Shown here piece by piece: positions 62,690 through 64,000 of a DNA stretch of 64,000 nucleotides; the first letter of the stretch is position 1; every line of letters starts with the position of its first letter. The position numbers and the translations under genes were made by a program. The notes beneath the pieces were generated by a model. It ran no database searches. It saw only the letters and a program-made list of their open reading frames with translations, and was not told where the DNA came from. The stretch covers positions 1,364,001 to 1,428,000 of the forward strand of contig JACDQD010000105.1 in the NCBI GenBank assembly GCA_019843655.1, given 5' to 3'. The stretch comes from Lethocerus indicus (taxonomy: Eukaryota; Arthropoda; Insecta; Hemiptera; Belostomatidae).

Positions 62690-62766
62690 TTGGCTTGGTA
62701 CAACGGAAGCGTCCGCGACGAACACGCTGGGGCACTTCACAACACAGAGCCGTTCAAACTTCCGGC
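62690..62766 (-). CDS. Candidate internal exon, 25 codons, of an unidentified minus-strand gene
   Basis: Acceptor TATTAATTTCAG and donor CAA|GTAAGT frame a 77-base exon. One frame is open: RKFERLCVVKCPSVFVADAS then VVPSQ, needing one base from the previous exon and leaving phase 0. The CVVKCPSV word resembles a Cys-rich extracellular module, but that is impression only. Neighbouring exons were not found; the gene may extend beyond the right edge. Confidence 0.35.
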
Positions 62767-64000
62767 CTGAAATTAATAAAACAGAAAAATTAGAAACAAC
62801 ACTGGTACCCTGATTAGCATACAGGAGCGCCTTATCTGATAGCATTCCTCTTTAATTTTACACGTTACGGGGTTGGATGAAGTAGCGCCGAAACGACTAC
62901 TTCGCATACCACTATTCGAACACTGGGCGTTTAGTTCAAACTTTGGTTTACCGGTTTAACGATTCCGAAAATAATGATTTGTTGATATTTAAACAAAAAC
63001 TTTTATCATATATATAGTAAAGTGAAACTTTATGAAACGTTTGTGTACGACCGTTGATGTTTTGAGAGAGGAATAGGCTAAGATTCTTAGTCGGAAATAT
63101 CGGCGTTGCCGGTAGCGATTTCCTACACTTTTTCGTCCCCCCTCGGCCGTCCTTATCGCTTCGACGTAACTTCCTTCCATTATATTCTCGAGGAGCCGCG
63201 ACCATTCATTTCAAACAGATTTCTTACACAGACATCTTTGTTCCCACTCTTCTTCAGCGTTCACTTTAGCTCCTGTCACTATCAAAATGATACACAGTGC
63301 GCTTATCCTTTTTCTTCTTCTTTCGGAACTCCCCCCCCGGCCGGAACCTGAACGGCCGCGTGCATATAATTAGACCGGACACCACCGGCGTCAATTAACA
63401 AACTCTAATTGGATAATATTAATTGTGCAATTTATATGCGAACCCAAGTAGCAAACTATGCCTGCTAGACAACTTTCACTTAATTAATCGGCAGCGCCAT
63501 TATACTCAATAGGCGGCACTCGTATGCATTTTGAATATGTATTCAATTCATTGTATATTAATCTGAAGCATGTTCTGAGGACCAGCTTTGTTCGCACATC
63601 TCGTCTATCTTGTTGATCCCCGAATCTAATCACAACTATTTCTTCCCCTTATACAGTCTGTAAACGTTTTCCCCGTAATGTGCTAACGACCGGAACTCCC
63701 AATTAATTATATATTCCAATTAATTATATAATTAATAATAATTATATTCAAATTTCTGTTGAAATACGTCAAATAGTCGTATGTATATTAAAGGCTAACA
63801 GATTGGCAAAGATTGTCGTCATGAATGTCTATCTTGACTGGAAGACCTCATGTCTACGTCGTCCTTTCAGTAGACGATATTATGTACATTAAATATATAA
63901 AGTCAAATGTTGCTAACGGGATAATGCCAATTATGCAATTACAGCGGGGCTAACTGAAGCGGAAAACTGCATTCCGCTCAGGCACTTTCACTGTATTAAT
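62767..64000. other. Non-coding stretch at the right edge
   Basis: No supported gene. An AT-rich run of overlapping ATTAATTATA words lies at about 63700-63750. Upstream exons of the candidate exon at 62690-62766 could be here but were not recognised. Confidence 0.4.

Overview
The window is animal nuclear DNA, most likely from an insect. It has GT-AG introns, AATAAA poly(A) signals, TATA-type promoters, long AT-rich non-coding stretches and microsatellites. All firm genes are on the minus strand in the left 26 kb. I rebuilt them by hand from splice sites, reading phase and open frames. No RNA gene, CRISPR array or prokaryotic operon was seen.

Layout. (1) 3.0-9.0 kb holds two neighbouring secreted-protein genes of identical build: a short signal-peptide exon ending in Gln at CAG|GTACGT, then a second exon opening Val-Glu (GTGGAG). 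One gives a 70-aa protein. The other gives a 974-aa protein made mostly of 8-residue Ser-Asn-Gly-Thr-Gln repeats with roughly a hundred N-glycosylation sequons, so it may be a mucin, glue or silk-like secretion. Between them lies a repeat element containing a TA/TG microsatellite and a nine-unit, 71-bp minisatellite. (2) 9.47-9.57 kb is an orphan terminal exon. (3) 14.3-17.6 kb is an 11-exon gene for a 369-aa membrane/coiled-coil protein I do not recognise. (4) 19.4-26.2 kb is a 12-coding-exon gene for a 944-aa coiled-coil protein with a basic Ser/Pro-rich N-terminus, possibly the insect quick-to-court family. A GC-rich patch with an X-box-like motif lies upstream of it.

(5) From 27 to 64 kb there is mostly non-coding DNA. 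It carries a possible two-exon gene for a 49-aa Gly/Trp-rich secreted peptide (33.05-33.27 kb, plus strand), a TATA box with open frames behind it (37.6-38.0 kb, plus), a candidate internal exon (62.7 kb, minus), and several dispersed repeat copies.

The most unusual material is the secreted-protein pair, the dispersed repeat family with a hammerhead-like core and a copy-number-variable 71-bp unit, a 226-bp MITE with 42-bp inverted repeats, and the small peptide gene. All protein names rest on reading the sequence; no database search was possible.
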